A stretch of DNA of 64,000 nucleotides from Metabacillus kandeliae (GTDB taxonomy: Bacteria; Bacillota; Bacilli; Bacillales; Bacillaceae): the NCBI RefSeq assembly GCF_021166585.1, contig NZ_JAJOZE010000001.1, forward strand, positions 328,062-392,061, read 5' to 3'. A program made the position numbers and the translations under genes. The notes under the pieces were generated by a model. The model made no database searches. It saw nothing but the letters and a program-made list of their open reading frames with translations, and was not told the DNA's origin. Shown piece by piece: positions 44,310 to 55,790 of the stretch; position 1 is the stretch's first letter, and each line of letters opens with the position of its first letter.

Positions 44310-45872
44310 TTGCCTCATTCCGACGTATTGATTATTGGAAGCGGCATTGCAGCATTAGCTGCGGCAGATCAACTTTGTGAAACTATGAGCGTAAGGATTT
44401 TAACAAAAGGCAGCTTTTTTGACGGCAACTCCTATTTGGCGCAGGGAGGCGTTGCGGCTGTGCTCAGTACAGAGGACACGTGGGATTCCCACTGCAAAGA
44501 TACGATGGAGGCAGGAGCCTTTCAGAATGATCCAAAGGCTGTAAAGCAGCTTGTTGAAAACGGCACAGATGCGATTATGACCCTCATCTCAAACGGGATG
44601 GCTTTTGATCATAATGCATCAGGGAGTCTCGCCCTTGGCAGGGAAGGCGCCCACAGCTATAACCGCATCGCGCATGCCGGTGGAGATGCGACCGGAAAAG
44701 CTTTGCTGCAGTTTCTACTGAAAAAACTGCAGGATAAAGTCGCATTTGCCCAGCATACAATGGCCATTGATCTTTTGATGCATGAAAACCGCTGCACAGG
44801 GGCTGCTGCAAGAAATAAAGCAGGTGAGACTGTTTCTTATACAGCAAGCCATACCATCATCGCTGCAGGCGGATGCGGAGCGCTCTATGAGCACACCTCC
44901 AACCATCCGTTCCTCACAGGTGACGGCCTGGCGCTTGCTTACAGAGCAGGGGCAGAACTCGGGGATCTTGAATTTGTTCAGTTTCATCCGACAATGCTTC
45001 TGAAAAACGGCAGTGCTGCCGGTCTGATCTCTGAAGCCGTAAGAGGGGAAGGGGCATTCCTGCAGAACGAACTTGGCGAAAGATTCATGCAGCACGTTCA
45101 CCCATTGGCAGATCTCGCACCAAGGGACATCGTGGCAAGAGAAATATTCCGTCAGAATAAAAATGGCCAAAAGGTCTTTTTAAATACACTTCCAGTAAAA
45201 AATTTCGAGCAGCGCTTTCCAACCATTACTGCCCTGTGCCGCAAACACGGCATTAACCCGGTAGAGAGTTTAATTCCGGTCGTTCCCGGCATGCACTTTT
45301 TTATGGGAGGCATCATGACAGACCTGCACGGCAGGACTTCTGTAGAAAATCTGTATGCAGCTGGAGAAAGCGCCTGCACAGGTGTGCACGGGGCTAACAG
45401 ACTTGCAAGCAATTCTTTGCTTGAAGGGCTTGTATTCGGTAAAAAGCTCGGAGAATACATTCAGTCAAAGCCTGCAGCATTCAGCAGTCAAGCTCCTTTT
45501 CTGAAACAGTCTGTCCACCAGGTACCGCATTTTCCGGATAAAAAGGAAATTCAAGCGGTCATGACAGCGTATCTTGGAATCCAGCGGACAGAAGCAGAGC
45601 TGAGCAGAGCTTCCGAATGGTTCAGCGCTTACCAGCACATCATCTCTGATTATCCCTATTATGTGAAGAATTGCACAAACGAACAGTCAGAGATTGCCAA
45701 TATGCTGACAATCGGTTCATTAATCACCAAGTCAGCGCTTGCCAGAAAAGAAAGCCGTGGAGGCCATTACAGACTCGATTATCCTGAAGCGCTTGACAGC
45801 TGGCAGGGAAAGCAGCTGATCCATTCGATCGCAGGAACTAAAATTAAAGTAGGAAAAACAGGGGTGGCCTAA
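44310..45872 (+). CDS. nadB: L-aspartate oxidase
   Basis: 520 residues: oxidises aspartate to iminoaspartate with FAD, the first step of de novo NAD synthesis. FAD-binding VLIIGSGIAALAAA at the start; flavoprotein motifs such as SYLAQGGVAA and HGANRLASNSLLEG are present. It starts at TTG after AAGGTGA. nadC begins at the next base, so nadB, nadC and nadA form one operon. Confidence 0.96.
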   Translation: MPHSDVLIIGSGIAALAAADQLCETMSVRILTKGSFFDGNSYLAQGGVAAVLSTEDTWDSHCKDTMEAGAFQNDPKAVKQLVENGTDAIMTLISNGMAFDHNASGSLALGREGAHSYNRIAHAGGDATGKALLQFLLKKLQDKVAFAQHTMAIDLLMHENRCTGAAARNKAGETVSYTASHTIIAAGGCGALYEHTSNHPFLTGDGLALAYRAGAELGDLEFVQFHPTMLLKNGSAAGLISEAVRGEGAFLQNELGERFMQHVHPLADLAPRDIVAREIFRQNKNGQKVFLNTLPVKNFEQRFPTITALCRKHGINPVESLIPVVPGMHFFMGGIMTDLHGRTSVENLYAAGESACTGVHGANRLASNSLLEGLVFGKKLGEYIQSKPAAFSSQAPFLKQSVHQVPHFPDKKEIQAVMTAYLGIQRTEAELSRASEWFSAYQHIISDYPYYVKNCTNEQSEIANMLTIGSLITKSALARKESRGGHYRLDYPEALDSWQGKQLIHSIAGTKIKVGKTGVA

Positions 45873-46733
45873 ATGAATGAGCTAAAACTGAAAAAGCTAT
45901 TGGAACAATTTTTTATAGAAGACATCGGGGATGGCGATTTATCAAGCAGCGCAATTTTTGGCGAAAAAGAATCCGGAGAAGCTATTATTCTTGCAAAAGA
46001 AGACGGGATATTCTCCGGAGGGAAAATTATTGCCGCAGGATTTCAGCTCCTTGAACACGATGCTGAAATTACGCTGTACAAACAAGACGGAGAACCCATT
46101 CATAAGGGCGAAAAAATCGCGGCTGTTCAGGCATCTGTCCGCACGATCCTAAGCTGTGAGCGGGTGATACTGAATCTGATTCAGCGCATGAGCGGAATTG
46201 CAACAGCAGTATATAGCGCCGTTAAACAGCTTGATTCTGAACACACAAAAATTACAGACACAAGAAAAACGGTCCCTGGATTGCGAATGCTGGATAAATA
46301 TGCTGTCAGATGCGGTGGCGGGAAGAATCACCGCTTTGGACTTTATGACGCCATTATGATTAAAGACAATCACATCGATTTTTGCGGCTCCATCACAGAA
46401 GCTGTCAAAAGGGCGAGATCCGCAGCAGGCCATAACGTGAAAATTGAAGTTGAAATTGAAACAGAAGAACAGCTGATGGAAGCCATTGAAGCAAAAGCCG
46501 ATATCATCATGTTTGATAACCGCTCACCCGAAGAGGTTAAGCGCTTTGCAGCCCTCACGCCGGACTCTATCATTACCGAAGCATCAGGAGGAATACATTG
46601 GGATGAGCTTCCGCTTTACGGCAAAACAGGCGTCGGCTATATCTCGCTCGGCTATTTAACTCATTCAGTCAAAGCGCTTGATATCAGCCTGTACATGAAA
46701 AATACGGAAAAAGTAAAGGAGGAAGCTCAATGA
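45873..46733 (+). CDS. nadC: nicotinate-nucleotide pyrophosphorylase (carboxylating)
   Basis: 286 residues: quinolinate plus PRPP to nicotinate mononucleotide. DIGDGDLSS near the start, the TRKTVPGLR motif, and KDNHI are the family landmarks and all present. It abuts nadB and overlaps nadA by 4 bp (ATGA). Confidence 0.97.
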   Translation: MNELKLKKLLEQFFIEDIGDGDLSSSAIFGEKESGEAIILAKEDGIFSGGKIIAAGFQLLEHDAEITLYKQDGEPIHKGEKIAAVQASVRTILSCERVILNLIQRMSGIATAVYSAVKQLDSEHTKITDTRKTVPGLRMLDKYAVRCGGGKNHRFGLYDAIMIKDNHIDFCGSITEAVKRARSAAGHNVKIEVEIETEEQLMEAIEAKADIIMFDNRSPEEVKRFAALTPDSIITEASGGIHWDELPLYGKTGVGYISLGYLTHSVKALDISLYMKNTEKVKEEAQ

Positions 46734-47845
46734 GTCTTCTAGACGTTCTAAAAACCAATAGCATGGTAATGATTCCTGAAAGATACAAACAAATTCCGGA
46801 AGAAAAAATGATTGCAAGAATTAAAGAAATCAAAAAAGAATTCGGAGAAAGACTTTTAATCCCAGGCCACCACTATCAAAAGGATGAGGTCATCCAATTT
46901 GCCGACTTGACAGGAGATTCCCTGCAGCTTTCACAGGAATCAGCCAAAAACCGAAAAGCGGAACACATTGTATTCTGCGGCGTTCATTTTATGGCCGAAA
47001 CGGCAGACATGCTGACAGGAGATGACCAAAAAGTCTATTTGCCTGACATGAGGGCAGGCTGCTCAATGGCTGACATGGCTGACATTCAGCAAACAGAAAG
47101 AGCCTGGGAACACCTCACAAGCCAATTCGGAGATACCATTATCCCGCTTACCTATGTCAACTCGACAGCAGCCATCAAAGCATTTGTCGGAAAGCACGGA
47201 GGAGCCACCGTCACATCTTCCAATGCGAAAGAAATTGTCAAATGGGCTTTTCAGCAAAAACAGCGCATCCTTTTCCTGCCTGATCAGCACCTTGGAAGAA
47301 ATACAGCCTATGACCTCGGCATTCCGCTTGACCAAATGGCCGTATGGAACCCAATCTCAGATGAACTTGAGTACGAAGGAAGCAAGCTGATGGACCTGAA
47401 AGTTTTATTATGGAAAGGGCACTGCTCTGTGCACGAAAAATTCACAATGAAAAACATCGAGCACATCCGGAAAACAAAGCCGGACATGGCGATCCTTGTT
47501 CACCCTGAATGCACACACGAAGTTGTGATCCACTCAGACTTTGCCGGCTCCACTAAATACATCATCGACAAAATAGAAAATGCCCCGTCCGGCAGCCAGT
47601 GGGCAATCGGTACAGAAATGAATTTAGTCAACAGACTTATTCAGCAGCATCCGGACAAAGAAATTGTTTCTCTCAACCCGTTCATGTGCCCTTGCCTCAC
47701 CATGAACCGGATTGATCTTGCCCACCTGCTCTGGTCGCTTGAAGAAATAGCTGAAAACGGTGCAGGCGTAAATCAAATTAAAGTGCCAAAAGAGGTTACG
47801 CGTGATGCTGTGACGGCACTGAATCGGATGCTTGTGGTGGGGTGA
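46730..47845 (+). CDS. nadA: quinolinate synthase A
   Basis: 371 residues, the long Bacillus-type NadA. It condenses iminoaspartate with dihydroxyacetone phosphate using a [4Fe-4S] cluster. Candidate cluster Cys residues lie in [17 protein letters not shown] and the [10 protein letters not shown] end motif. Oxygen sensitivity explains the linked NifS. No clear terminator follows; the transcript may run into the repeat-rich gap. Confidence 0.97.
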   Translation: MSLLDVLKTNSMVMIPERYKQIPEEKMIARIKEIKKEFGERLLIPGHHYQKDEVIQFADLTGDSLQLSQESAKNRKAEHIVFCGVHFMAETADMLTGDDQKVYLPDMRAGCSMADMADIQQTERAWEHLTSQFGDTIIPLTYVNSTAAIKAFVGKHGGATVTSSNAKEIVKWAFQQKQRILFLPDQHLGRNTAYDLGIPLDQMAVWNPISDELEYEGSKLMDLKVLLWKGHCSVHEKFTMKNIEHIRKTKPDMAILVHPECTHEVVIHSDFAGSTKYIIDKIENAPSGSQWAIGTEMNLVNRLIQQHPDKEIVSLNPFMCPCLTMNRIDLAHLLWSLEEIAENGAGVNQIKVPKEVTRDAVTALNRMLVVG

Positions 47846-47883
47846 GGGGGTCTTGGGGAGGCTGCTCTCACAATACTCACTTT

Positions 47884-48152
47884 AGAGACCTGTCCCTCAC
47901 TGCTTTAAAGCAGGAGAGGACAGGTAACCCGCTCTTATAAACCTTATCATTTCTAGGTTTTTCCTAACTAGGGACATACCTTTAACACACTGCCATACTG
48001 AGGGACAGGTGCAGCATATCAGGCACCTGTCCCTCGTTCCGTTAATTGGCAAAAGGACGGGTGGTGGAGTATTTAAGTCTTTCAGCATCAACCATTCTGC
48101 TTGAAGGGGACATGTCTTTATTCTGGCAGTGTACCGGGGGACAGGTGCCTCT
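47884..48152. repeat. copy 1 of a diverged tandem duplication with GGGACAGGTGC palindrome
   Basis: Part of the 870-bp gene-free gap between nadA and safA. This copy aligns with copy 2 at a nearly constant offset of 348 bp. It includes a perfect palindrome, GGGACAGGTGC and GCACCTGTCCC around a 10-base loop (48002-48033), plus several scattered GGGACA(G/T) words on both strands. No coding frame or start site is convincing. Confidence 0.75.
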
Positions 48153-48231
48153 TTTTAAAGGGGTCAGGTACTTTTCACCTTACCCAAAAGAGTTCCCTTC
48201 AGGCAAAAGCCCCTGTCCCCCTCCTAATATA

Positions 48232-48500
48232 GTTACCTGGCCCTCAGTGCTTTAAAGGAGAAGGGGACAGGTAACCGGCTTTAGTAAACCTTCGTCATTC
48301 CTATGTTTTTTCAAAACAGGGACATACCTTTAATCAACTGCCATACTAAGGGACAGGTGCAGCATATCAGACACCTGTCCCTCGTTCCGTTAAATGGTAA
48401 AAGGACAGGTGCTTTTGTACTCAATTCCTTCTGCCCCAATTGGTTAACAGTATGGGGACATACCTTTAGCCTGCTGCTGTACCGGGGGACAGGCACCTCT
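48232..48500. repeat. copy 2 of the diverged tandem duplication
   Basis: Shares CCCTCA(C/G)TGCTTTAAAG, GGGACATACCTTTAA, CTGCCATACT, GGGACAGGTGCAGCATATCA and TGTACCGGGGGACAGG with copy 1 at 348-bp offset. The palindrome here (48350-48381) has one mismatch. GGGGACAGG words continue to about 48500. The rest of the gap up to 48700 shows no other feature. Confidence 0.75.
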
Positions 48501-48715
48501 ATATGTATATTTTGAAAACAATCCTGCCCCGCCCACGCCAACAAGGACAAATAACCAATCCATACCCTCCTGCATATCTAAATAAAGGGCATTCACCCAC
48601 CTCTATGGATAATAGGCATAATCCGTCCCTCAATCGAATAAATTTGTGGTGAAGAATAATGACGTTTAGCTGTATGCTGCATTGTTATACAGTTGATGAA
48701 TAGGAGGGGCAGCTG

Positions 48716-50317
48716 TTGAAAATCCATATTGTGCAAAAAGGGGATACCCTTTGGAAAATTGCTAAGAAATACGGGTGTGATTTTGAAGAGTTGAAGAAAA
48801 TGAATACGCAGCTGAGCAACCCGGATGCCATAATGCCGGGGATGAAAATCAAGGTTCCTGCCGGAGGAGCAGGAAGTAATTTAAACAGCAATCCTGGAAA
48901 AAAAGAAATGCCTATGAATATTTCTCCGAAAAAAGAAATGCCGATGGAGCATCCTTATGCTAAAGAAAAGCCGAAAGAAGCACCAATGAAAGAGGAAGTA
49001 AAGGCAGAGAAGAAAGAAGCACCGGTTATGCCTAAAATGCCGAATATTCCTCAACCGCTGTATCCTGAAATTGATATTAATAATTATTATTCCCTTAACA
49101 TGAATCTTCCGCAAAAACAGCCTGTGCTTCCGAAAAAGCCGGCGAATGTACTTCCAGAGGCAAAGCCTAAAGAAGTGATGCCGGCTAAGAAAGAAACAGC
49201 TGTTTCTCCTGCGAAGAAAGAGGAGGCTGCCAAAGGAATGGCAATGCCAAACAACATGCCGAATGCGAACATGCCAGCGAATGTAGCGCCGGCACAAACT
49301 ATGCCAGCTTATCAGGGACCAGAATGCATGCCTGTATCGCCTGTAATGCCAGGGTCAGGTTTTTGCCCTCCAGGGTTCGTGCCAGGTCCATGGTGTCCGC
49401 CTGGCTATGTTCCAGGACCAATGCCGTACGGTTATGCTCCAATGCAGCAAGGTGTGATGGGAGCTTATGAAAACGAGCCGAACGTGATGGGGGCTTACGA
49501 GAACCAGCCAAACGTGATGGGCGCTTATGAAAACCAGCCAAATGTAATGGGTGCATATGAAAACAACGCCAACGTCATGGGAGCTTATGCCAATCAGCCA
49601 AACGTAATGGGAGCCTATGATAACAATGCAAACGTAATGGGAGCTTACGCTAATCAGCCGAACGTCATGGGCGCCTATGAAAACAACGCCAACGTCATGG
49701 GAGCTTACGCTAATCAGCCGAACGTCATGGGAGCCTATGAAAACAATGCCAATGTGATGGGTGCCTATGAAAACAACGCGAACGTGATGGGTGCTTACGC
49801 AAACCAGCCAAACGTGATGGGCGCCTATGAAAACAATGCGAATGTGATGGGTGCTTATGCGAACCAGCCGAACGTGATGGGCGCATACGAGAACAATGCG
49901 AACGTGATGGGAGCATACGAGAACAACCCGAATGTGATGGGAGCCTATGCGAACCAGCCGAATGTGATGGGAGCTTACAATCCTGGCTATGATGATTGCG
50001 GATGCGGCGGACCTGCTATGGGCGGCTACAGGTTTGGCAGTCCTTATGGCGGCGGAATGCCAGGCGGTGCATTTGGAATGCCTCAGTATGGAAGCCAGTA
50101 CGGCGGTATGCCTTGGTACGGCGGCCATTATGGCGGAATGCCGGGTTATGGTCAATATGGCGGAATGCCTGGATACGGAGGACAGTATGGCATGCCTCAA
50201 TATGGCGGCCAATACGGCGGAATGCCTGGATTCGGCGGCCAGCAGGGAATGCCTCAGTACGGACAGCAGGGGCAAATGTTTGGAAGGCCGTTTTATGAAG
50301 ATGGATATGAAGATTAA
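48716..50317 (+). CDS. safA: SafA-like LysM spore coat assembly protein with decapeptide repeats
   Basis: 533 residues. An N-terminal LysM domain (about 2-48, IHIVQKGDTLWKIAKKYG) targets cortex peptidoglycan. A Lys/Glu/Pro/Met-rich linker follows, then 18 tandem 10-residue units built on NVMGAY (about 246-425) and a Gly/Tyr/Met/Gln-rich C-terminus. In B. subtilis SafA organises the inner coat. The repeat block is unlike the B. subtilis protein in detail. It starts at TTG after GGAGGGG. It lies behind nadA, as in B. subtilis; coxA is missing downstream. Confidence 0.88.
   Translation: MKIHIVQKGDTLWKIAKKYGCDFEELKKMNTQLSNPDAIMPGMKIKVPAGGAGSNLNSNPGKKEMPMNISPKKEMPMEHPYAKEKPKEAPMKEEVKAEKKEAPVMPKMPNIPQPLYPEIDINNYYSLNMNLPQKQPVLPKKPANVLPEAKPKEVMPAKKETAVSPAKKEEAAKGMAMPNNMPNANMPANVAPAQTMPAYQGPECMPVSPVMPGSGFCPPGFVPGPWCPPGYVPGPMPYGYAPMQQGVMGAYENEPNVMGAYENQPNVMGAYENQPNVMGAYENNANVMGAYANQPNVMGAYDNNANVMGAYANQPNVMGAYENNANVMGAYANQPNVMGAYENNANVMGAYENNANVMGAYANQPNVMGAYENNANVMGAYANQPNVMGAYENNANVMGAYENNPNVMGAYANQPNVMGAYNPGYDDCGCGGPAMGGYRFGSPYGGGMPGGAFGMPQYGSQYGGMPWYGGHYGGMPGYGQYGGMPGYGGQYGMPQYGGQYGGMPGFGGQQGMPQYGQQGQMFGRPFYEDGYED
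49451..49989 (+). repeat. 30-bp tandem repeats inside safA
   Basis: Eighteen in-frame units of 30 bp, each coding a decapeptide of the type NVMGAYxNxx. Two subtypes (ending ENNA or ANQP) alternate irregularly. Synonymous sites vary between units, so the array is old or repeatedly shuffled; the unit number is likely strain-variable. Confidence 0.95.
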
Positions 50318-50334
50318 TGGTTTGAAGACTGCTT

Positions 50335-50362
50335 GAGACGATCCTTTATCGTCTCTTTTTGT
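50335..50362 (+). terminator. terminator after safA
   Basis: GAGACGAT pairs with ATCGTCTC around a short loop, followed by TTTTTGTTTTTT. Confidence 0.92.
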
Positions 50363-50494
50363 TTTTTATTTGCGCTTTATAAAAATAGGAGCAGGAGGGC
50401 TAAAAGAGAAAGATTTGGCAACAATAAAAAAGAATAAAGCGGGGCAAGCAATATGGCTGCTTGATAATTACCTCTATTATAAAGGGTGAGCCAG

Positions 50495-51016
50495 TTGAAG
50501 AGATTGAAATCTATATTAGTAATAGCCGTTTGTTTTCCGATTCTCTTTTTTACCTTCCAGCTGTTCGGTAAAAATTTAAGCGAGGCAAAGACAGGGGAAC
50601 CCCTGAAGGTAAATGTGCTGCTTGAAAGAGTTTATCTTGATGGTGAAACAAGTGAAGAAAAGAAGACGGAAACTGTTTGGTCAATGGAGGATTTTTGGGC
50701 TGAATATGAAGGATGGAAGCTCCTTGAAGAGGGGCCTTCCCGTATGATTTTTCGGAAAAAGGTGGATGATATTTCACCTTTAATGAAGGCGAATGGCTAC
50801 TTCGGCATAACAGACAATGGCATTTTAACGATCTTTTTAGGAAAGCCGGATCATCCTTCAAAAGTTATCCAGTCATTTTTTCAGATTGATGTTGGAAAGC
50901 TGGAAACGAAAAATGTTCAAGAATTGGATAAAGGAATCAGAGTGGAGAACAGGAAAAATTATGTGAAAGTAATTGAATCCTTCAGGCGCTATTCAACGGT
51001 CCCGGAAAAAAAGTGA
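50495..51016 (+). CDS. bofC: BofC, forespore regulator of the sigma-K checkpoint
   Basis: 173 residues with an N-terminal membrane/signal segment (about 5-25) and two small beta-rich domains. In B. subtilis BofC is secreted from the forespore into the intermembrane space and restrains SpoIVB signalling to SpoIVFB, whose gene is also in this window. The TTG at 50495 is favoured by AAAGGGTGA; a GTG at 50486 lies inside that site. Identification rests on family pattern plus synteny between safA and ruvA. Confidence 0.88.
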   Translation: MKRLKSILVIAVCFPILFFTFQLFGKNLSEAKTGEPLKVNVLLERVYLDGETSEEKKTETVWSMEDFWAEYEGWKLLEEGPSRMIFRKKVDDISPLMKANGYFGITDNGILTIFLGKPDHPSKVIQSFFQIDVGKLETKNVQELDKGIRVENRKNYVKVIESFRRYSTVPEKK

Positions 51017-51042
51017 AAAGCTGCATATGCGGCTTTTTTATT
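51016..51042 (+). terminator. terminator after bofC
   Basis: AAAAGCTGC pairs with GCGGCTTTT (one G-T) around ATAT, followed by T residues. Confidence 0.85.
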
Positions 51043-51114
51043 ATTTTCAGGCTCTCAAGGAAATGAATTTTCAGCCTTGCTGTCCAGAAGAAATGACGAA
51101 CATATGTTAACAAA

Positions 51115-51142
51115 TTGTGCTCAAAATGGCGTGTTTTATGAT
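51115..51142 (+). promoter_or_regulatory. possible ruvAB promoter
   Basis: TTGTGC (51115-51120), 16 bp, TATGAT (51137-51142), with an alternative -10 TACAAT at 51142. It is 33 bp before ruvA. No LexA box was recognised. Confidence 0.45.
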
Positions 51143-51175
51143 ACAATGAGTTTCAGTCAATAAGAGGTGAAGCCA

Positions 51176-51778
51176 TTGATCGAGTTTGTTAAAGGGATTG
51201 TAGATGAGGTTACTCCCGAATATGTTGTTGTGGAGAATGCGGGAATCGGCTATAAGATTTATACTCCAAACCCTTTTATCTATAAAAGAGACAAAGAGGA
51301 AAAGGTGTTTACATATCAGCATGTCAGAGAAGACATTTTGGCCTTGTACGGTTTTCAGTCGCGGGAGGAAAAGAGCCTCTTTACAAAGCTGTTAAATGTA
51401 ACGGGAATAGGACCAAAAGGAGCTTTAGCGATCCTCGCTTCCGGAAATCCCGGGCAGGTAGTGGAGGCTATTGAAAGAGAAGATGAAGCGTTTCTTGTCA
51501 AGTTCCCGGGGGTAGGCAAAAAAACAGCCCGGCAGATTATTCTGGATTTGAAAGGGAAGCTGGCGGATGTAGCGACTGAGCTTATGCCTGATTTATTTAC
51601 ACATGAAGAGATCGGCAAAAGGGACGAAGCTTCAAGGTCCCTTAATGAAGCTCATGAGGCACTGCTTGTTCTCGGGTATGCCGAGAGAGAAATCAATAAA
51701 GTTCTTCCGTCCTTGAAGGAGGAAAAGCTTACAACAGATCAATATGTAAGAAAAGCATTGCAAAAGCTTTTAAAGTAG
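51176..51778 (+). CDS. ruvA: Holliday junction helicase subunit RuvA
   Basis: 200 residues. RuvA tetramers bind four-way junctions and load RuvB. Domains: N-terminal OB fold (1-62), tandem helix-hairpin-helix ([13 protein letters not shown] and [11 protein letters not shown], about 70-135), and C-terminal domain III that contacts RuvB. The TTG at 51176 matches the family start MIEFVKG and follows AAGAGGTGA. Confidence 0.97.
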   Translation: MIEFVKGIVDEVTPEYVVVENAGIGYKIYTPNPFIYKRDKEEKVFTYQHVREDILALYGFQSREEKSLFTKLLNVTGIGPKGALAILASGNPGQVVEAIEREDEAFLVKFPGVGKKTARQIILDLKGKLADVATELMPDLFTHEEIGKRDEASRSLNEAHEALLVLGYAEREINKVLPSLKEEKLTTDQYVRKALQKLLK

Positions 51779-51788
51779 GGTGATCATG

Positions 51789-52793
51789 ATGGATGACAGG
51801 CTTGTATCAGGCCAGGCAGAGCCGGATGAATCCGCACTGGAGCTAAGTCTGAGGCCGCAAAAGCTTCATCAGTATATCGGCCAGGAAAAAGTGAAGGAAA
51901 ACCTGAAAGTATTTATTGATGCAGCAAGAATGCGTCAGGAAACGCTGGATCATGTGCTGCTGTTTGGGCCTCCAGGGCTTGGGAAAACGACGCTGGCGTC
52001 AATTATCGCCAATGAAATGGGTGTTAATATCAGAACGACTTCAGGCCCTGCCATTGAAAGACCTGGGGATCTTGCGGCCATTCTTTCCTCGCTTGAGCCT
52101 GGAGATGTGCTGTTTATTGATGAAATTCACAGGCTGCAGCGATCCATTGAGGAAGTTCTTTATCCGGCAATGGAGGATTTTTGTCTTGATATTGTGATAG
52201 GGAAAGGATCAACAGCCCGATCTGTAAGGCTTGATCTCCCGCCTTTTACCCTTGTAGGTGCGACTACAAGGGCTGGACTGCTTTCAGCGCCGCTGCGCGA
52301 CCGTTTTGGCGTTCTTTCGCGGCTCGAATATTACCGGGAGAATGAGCTGTCTCTTATTGTGGAAAGGACAGCAGAAATTCTTCAAATAGGAATTGACGGC
52401 AAGGCAGCAGAAGAAATTGCCCGGCGTTCACGGGGCACCCCGAGAATCGCCAACAGGCTGCTCCGAAGGGTTCGGGATTTTGTTCAAGTGAAGGGCGAAA
52501 GGCTCATCACAGAGGAATTTGCGAAAAATGCTCTTGAAAGGCTGCAGGTTGACAGGCTGGGGCTTGATCACATTGATCATAAACTGCTGCTTGGGATTAT
52601 TGAAAAATTCAGAGGCGGACCGGTTGGAATTGATACAATTTCGGCTACAATAGGAGAGGAACCGCATACCATTGAAGATGTGTATGAGCCCTATCTTCTT
52701 CAAATAGGGTTTTTGCAGAGGACTCCAAGGGGGAGAATGGTAACAGATGCTGTTTACCGGCACTTTAACATGGAGGTCCCTCACAATGAATGA
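51789..52793 (+). CDS. ruvB: Holliday junction branch migration ATPase RuvB
   Basis: 334 residues, equal to B. subtilis RuvB. AAA+ motor with Walker [10 protein letters not shown], Walker B FIDEIH, sensor stretch GATTRAG, and winged-helix C-terminus. The start at ATG 51789 is best spaced from AGGGTGA; earlier in-frame GTG/ATG codons are too close. It is translated right behind ruvA. Confidence 0.98.
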   Translation: MDDRLVSGQAEPDESALELSLRPQKLHQYIGQEKVKENLKVFIDAARMRQETLDHVLLFGPPGLGKTTLASIIANEMGVNIRTTSGPAIERPGDLAAILSSLEPGDVLFIDEIHRLQRSIEEVLYPAMEDFCLDIVIGKGSTARSVRLDLPPFTLVGATTRAGLLSAPLRDRFGVLSRLEYYRENELSLIVERTAEILQIGIDGKAAEEIARRSRGTPRIANRLLRRVRDFVQVKGERLITEEFAKNALERLQVDRLGLDHIDHKLLLGIIEKFRGGPVGIDTISATIGEEPHTIEDVYEPYLLQIGFLQRTPRGRMVTDAVYRHFNMEVPHNE

Positions 52794-52986
52794 TTTTCCG
52801 AAGGTTATGATGATTCTGGGTGCCGTTCTTTTGGCGGCAGGATTTTTGCTGCAGTTTATCGGAAAGCTTCCGGGCGATATCATTTTTAAAAAAGGCGGCA
52901 CAACCGTCTTCTTTCCGATTGTTACGTGCATCGTAATCAGCATCATTTTATCTCTCGTGTTTTCTTTCTTTGGAAGAATGAAATAA
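52786..52986 (+). CDS. DUF2905 small membrane protein
   Basis: 66 residues with two hydrophobic segments (about 6-25 and 42-62) separated by a KLPGDI...KKGG.T.FFP signature typical of the DUF2905 family (YrzS in B. subtilis). GGAGGTCC lies inside the end of ruvB and the genes overlap by 8 bp, so the two are coupled. Function unknown. Confidence 0.88.
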   Translation: MNDFPKVMMILGAVLLAAGFLLQFIGKLPGDIIFKKGGTTVFFPIVTCIVISIILSLVFSFFGRMK

Positions 52987-53062
52987 AAATCAGTAACATT
53001 TTGAGTGCCTGTCCGTATTAAAATGAGACGGGCTTTAATGAAACAGAAATCAGGTGACAGAT

Positions 53063-54091
53063 ATGAAGGTAGAAATGTTTGATTTTCATCTGCCGGATGA
53101 ATTAATCGCCCAGACGCCGCTTAAGCAAAGAGATGCTTCAAGGCTGATGGTGCTCAATAAACAAAATGGCGAAATTCAGCACGAATCGTTCCGCGGCATT
53201 CTGAACCATTTGAATGAAGGGGACTGCATCGTTTTGAACGATACCAGGGTGATGCCTGCCCGTTTGTTTGGAACAAAGGAAGATACAGGAGCTAAAATAG
53301 AAATTCTTCTGCTCAAACAGCTGGAAGGCGATCAATGGGAAACGCTTGTAAAGCCTGCGAAAAGAGTTAGAGAAGGCTCTGTGATTCAGTTTGGCGACGG
53401 CCTGCTTGAAGCTGTCTGCACCGGGACAGCAGAGCATGGCGGCCGGGTTCTGGAATTTAAGTACAGCGGCATCTTCTATGAAGTGCTGGAGCAGCTTGGA
53501 GAAATGCCGCTGCCGCCTTACATTAAAGAACAGCTGGATGACCGGGAAAGGTATCAAACCGTTTATTCTAAAGAAATCGGCTCTGCTGCCGCTCCGACAG
53601 CAGGTCTTCATTTTACAGAGGAAATCTTAGAAGAGATTGAGAAAAAAGGCGTTCATATCGCTTATATTACCCTTCATGTCGGCCTAGGAACATTCCGCCC
53701 TGTCAGTGCAGAGACCATTGAGGAACATGAAATGCATTCTGAGTTCTACCAAATGAGCGAGGGAACGGCGCGTCTCTTGAATGGAGTCAGGGAAAATGGA
53801 GGCCGTATTATAGCGGTCGGCACAACATCTACAAGGACACTGGAATCTATTGCAGGCAAGTATGATGGACAGTTCAGGGAAGAAAATGGCTGGACGAATA
53901 TTTTCATTTACCCCGGCTATCATTTCAGCGCCATTGACGGCATGCTGACAAATTTCCATTTGCCTAAATCATCTTTGATTATGCTGGTCAGCGCGCTCGC
54001 AGGAAGAGAACCGATCATGCATGCCTATGAAACTGCCGTGAAAGAAAAATACCGGTTTTTCAGTTTTGGCGATGCGATGCTTATTATATAA
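53063..54091 (+). CDS. queA: S-adenosylmethionine:tRNA ribosyltransferase-isomerase
   Basis: 342 residues: adds the ribosyl group of SAM to preQ1 in tRNA to form epoxyqueuosine. It begins [17 protein letters not shown] and carries [19 protein letters not shown] and [10 protein letters not shown], all family landmarks. Start set by CAGGTGA. tgt follows after 49 bp; both act in queuosine synthesis. Confidence 0.98.
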   Translation: MKVEMFDFHLPDELIAQTPLKQRDASRLMVLNKQNGEIQHESFRGILNHLNEGDCIVLNDTRVMPARLFGTKEDTGAKIEILLLKQLEGDQWETLVKPAKRVREGSVIQFGDGLLEAVCTGTAEHGGRVLEFKYSGIFYEVLEQLGEMPLPPYIKEQLDDRERYQTVYSKEIGSAAAPTAGLHFTEEILEEIEKKGVHIAYITLHVGLGTFRPVSAETIEEHEMHSEFYQMSEGTARLLNGVRENGGRIIAVGTTSTRTLESIAGKYDGQFREENGWTNIFIYPGYHFSAIDGMLTNFHLPKSSLIMLVSALAGREPIMHAYETAVKEKYRFFSFGDAMLII

Positions 54092-54113
54092 AGCGCGCGG
54101 AATGCTGCTCTAA

Positions 54114-55289
<1,176 letters not shown>

Positions 55290-55331
55290 GCAAAAGAGAT
55301 TTTATTGCTGAATCTGTTTGAAAAAAACGCG

Positions 55332-55356
55332 GCGGCATTTATGCCGCAGGCATTTT
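55332..55356 (+). terminator. hairpin between tgt and yajC, weak
   Basis: GCGGCAT pairs with ATGCCGC around a two-base loop, then AGGCATTTTTA. Probably only partial termination. Confidence 0.5.
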
Positions 55357-55388
55357 TATAAACGTTTGCAGAAAGGGGTGAAAACTAC

Positions 55389-55673
55389 ATGGGAATTTTA
55401 TCAACAATCGGCCCGCTGATTTTAATGTTTGCGATTTTCTATTTCTTGCTCATTCGTCCGCAGCAAAAGCAGCAGAAGAATGTGCGCGAAATGCAATCAG
55501 CATTAGCAAAAGGCGATAAAGTCGTTACAATCGGAGGCCTTCACGGCACCGTTGACGCAATTGATGAAGATCAATTCGTTTTAAAAGCAGGCGACGGATC
55601 ACGTCTGACATTTGACCGCCGCGCAATCCGCGAGGTGCAAAGAAAAGAATCTCCGTCACTTAGCAAAGAATAA
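55389..55673 (+). CDS. yajC: preprotein translocase subunit YajC
   Basis: 94 residues: one N-terminal membrane segment (about 5-22), then the conserved FLLIRPQQKQQK and GDKVVTIGGLHG. It associates with SecDF. secDF lies 3.3 kb downstream. The ribosome site is AAAGGGGTGA. Confidence 0.96.
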   Translation: MGILSTIGPLILMFAIFYFLLIRPQQKQQKNVREMQSALAKGDKVVTIGGLHGTVDAIDEDQFVLKAGDGSRLTFDRRAIREVQRKESPSLSKE

Positions 55674-55699
55674 TACATAGAAGAGTTTTCTTCTGATGA

Positions 55700-55735
55700 A
55701 AAAGGAAGGCGCCGCAAAGGTGCCTTCCTTTTTTG
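55700..55735 (+). terminator. terminator after yajC
   Basis: AAAGGAAGGCGCC pairs with GGTGCCTTCCTTT (one mismatch) and is followed by T residues. Confidence 0.92.
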
Positions 55736-55752
55736 ATGCATTTACTTTGTCT

Positions 55753-55790
55753 TCAGGGGCTGTTCAAGGCGCTTCCGCTTTTAGCGTGAA
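55753..55790 (+). repeat. remnant of the two-hairpin repeat core
   Basis: AGGGGCTGTTCAAGGCGCTTCCGCTTTTAG-like stretch resembles the GGGGCTGAAC...GCGGCTTCCGCTTTTC core of the arrays. Only the 5' arm is left; it overlaps the end of the minus-strand gene. Confidence 0.55.

Noticed and set aside
47884-48500. Insertion sequence or small genes in the nadA-safA gap
   Set aside because: No transposase frame; the short frames present repeat at 348-bp offset and lack ribosome sites.
49355-50275. 306-codon minus-strand frame rich in His, Val and Ser
   Set aside because: Reverse frame of the safA decapeptide repeats; its periodicity mirrors the coding strand.
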